A DNA stretch of 64,000 nt, taken from NCBI GenBank assembly GCA_964478425.1, contig CAYZIB010000002.1, positions 44,578 to 108,577 on the forward strand, written 5' to 3'. Both the position numbers and the translations under genes were made by a program. The stretch's first letter is position 1. Every line of letters begins with the position of its first letter. The notes beneath the pieces are model-generated. The model was not told where the DNA came from. It did no database searches and was given only the letters and a program-made list of their open reading frames with translations. Of the stretch, positions 63,848-64,000 are shown piece by piece. Origin of the DNA: CAYZIB01 sp964478425. GTDB lineage: Bacteria; Bacillota_I; Bacilli_A; Acholeplasmatales; WRBM01.

Positions 63848-64000
63848 TTACCATCCGGTTCAGATGCATTAATTCTATCATTAACTTTATCTTCGGTAAT
63901 AGCATAATTCATTTTAACTCTTCCTAAAAATTGAATATGATAATTATATTGTTTGAAAGTAACATTTATTTCCAATAAATTATCAATTTCTTTATGGAAT
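63841..64000 (-). pseudogene. N-terminal part of the same frameshifted gene, cut by window edge
   Basis: Open from the window edge to a TAA at 63841: 52 codons including YNYHIQFLGRVKMNYAITED and INASEPDGKK. Inserting one base in the region 63843-63852 would continue it into the frame ending at 63431 (…EPDGK-EIKTITPVK…). An internal ATG at 63912 with AGGAAGAG could also be a true start. Single-base deletion, sequencing error or real decay cannot be told apart. Confidence 0.45.

Noticed and set aside
1..64000. Mycoplasma-type code with TGA as tryptophan
   Set aside because: TGA ends several genes at the right length (nnrDE, Bax-like, nth), and Trp is written TGG throughout.
1..64000. CRISPR array or insertion sequence
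   Set aside because: No regularly spaced repeats, transposase or cas genes were seen. Short repeated strings are A/T homopolymers and common lysine, leucine and asparagine codons.

Overview
The window is very AT-rich (roughly three quarters A+T by eye) and gene-dense. It comes from the chromosome of a low-GC Bacillota. TGA is used as a stop (for example at 13502, 32340 and 55905), so the Mycoplasma code is excluded. PolC-type replicase, a phenylalanine T-box, sigma-A promoters and strong GGAGG or GGTGAT ribosome sites all fit Bacilli. Several traits point to a reduced, host-associated lineage close to the Mollicutes/Erysipelotrichia/RF39 group: ClpB lacks its N-domain and sits behind a CIRCE element, the prkC locus keeps only a PASTA protein, and plsX abuts rnc with no fab genes between them. 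Yet the window also carries a sporulation set: gerE, a CotD-like coat protein, a spore photoproduct lyase family protein, pdaA, a Cse60-like microprotein, and a 28-codon spoVM at its classic position between rpe and rpmB. I infer an endospore former, or a recent descendant of one. The genus cannot be named from sequence reading alone.

Layout. 1-6.8 kb: partial rqcH divergent from gmk-rpoZ, then uvrC, gerE, a DEDD exonuclease and, in reverse, a YnbB-type PLP lyase. 6.9-16.9 kb: metabolism, with a DMT transporter, a frameshifted LysR gene, the electron-bifurcating pair nfnA-nfnB, an SDR, the NAD(P)HX repair enzyme, an iron alcohol dehydrogenase behind a palindrome, malQ and a GNAT. 16.9-24 kb: a nucleosidase overlapping the SPL-family gene, a DUF697 protein, tRNA-Cys, CIRCE-clpB, and membrane proteins of the DUF421 and YwaF families. 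24-36.4 kb: a degenerate leucyl-tRNA synthetase homologue facing mnmM(ytqB)-ytqA, then polC, a Bax-inhibitor-like protein, an AGE epimerase, the cotD-like gene and authentic leuS. 36.4-45.2 kb: a heterodimeric ABC exporter, T-box-pheS-pheT and a sodium:amino-acid symporter. 45.3-55.9 kb: the conserved rlmN-(PASTA)-rsgA-rpe-spoVM-rpmB-fakA-recG-plsX-rnc block, then dnaD-nth. 55.9-62.7 kb: the Cse60-like gene, an XRE regulator with a long helical domain, a second heterodimeric ABC exporter, a YihY protein and pdaA. 62.7-64 kb: a gene-poor stretch with a structured small RNA and an opposed 32-codon hydrophobic ORF, then reverse-strand genes of probable mobile-element origin, one of them frameshifted and running off the edge.

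How the parts work together. FakA plus PlsX, without fab genes at the site where they normally lie, suggests use of exogenous fatty acids. RsgA, RlmN, RqcH, MnmM/YtqA, RNase III and the two LeuRS-type proteins form a strong translation and tRNA theme. The most unusual items are the LeuRS-like protein that has lost both signature motifs, the kinase-less PASTA protein, the hidden spoVM, two starts embedded in terminator-type hairpins, and the opposed small-RNA/peptide locus near 63 kb. The right-end frameshift and the LysR frameshift are each single-base events and could be sequencing errors.
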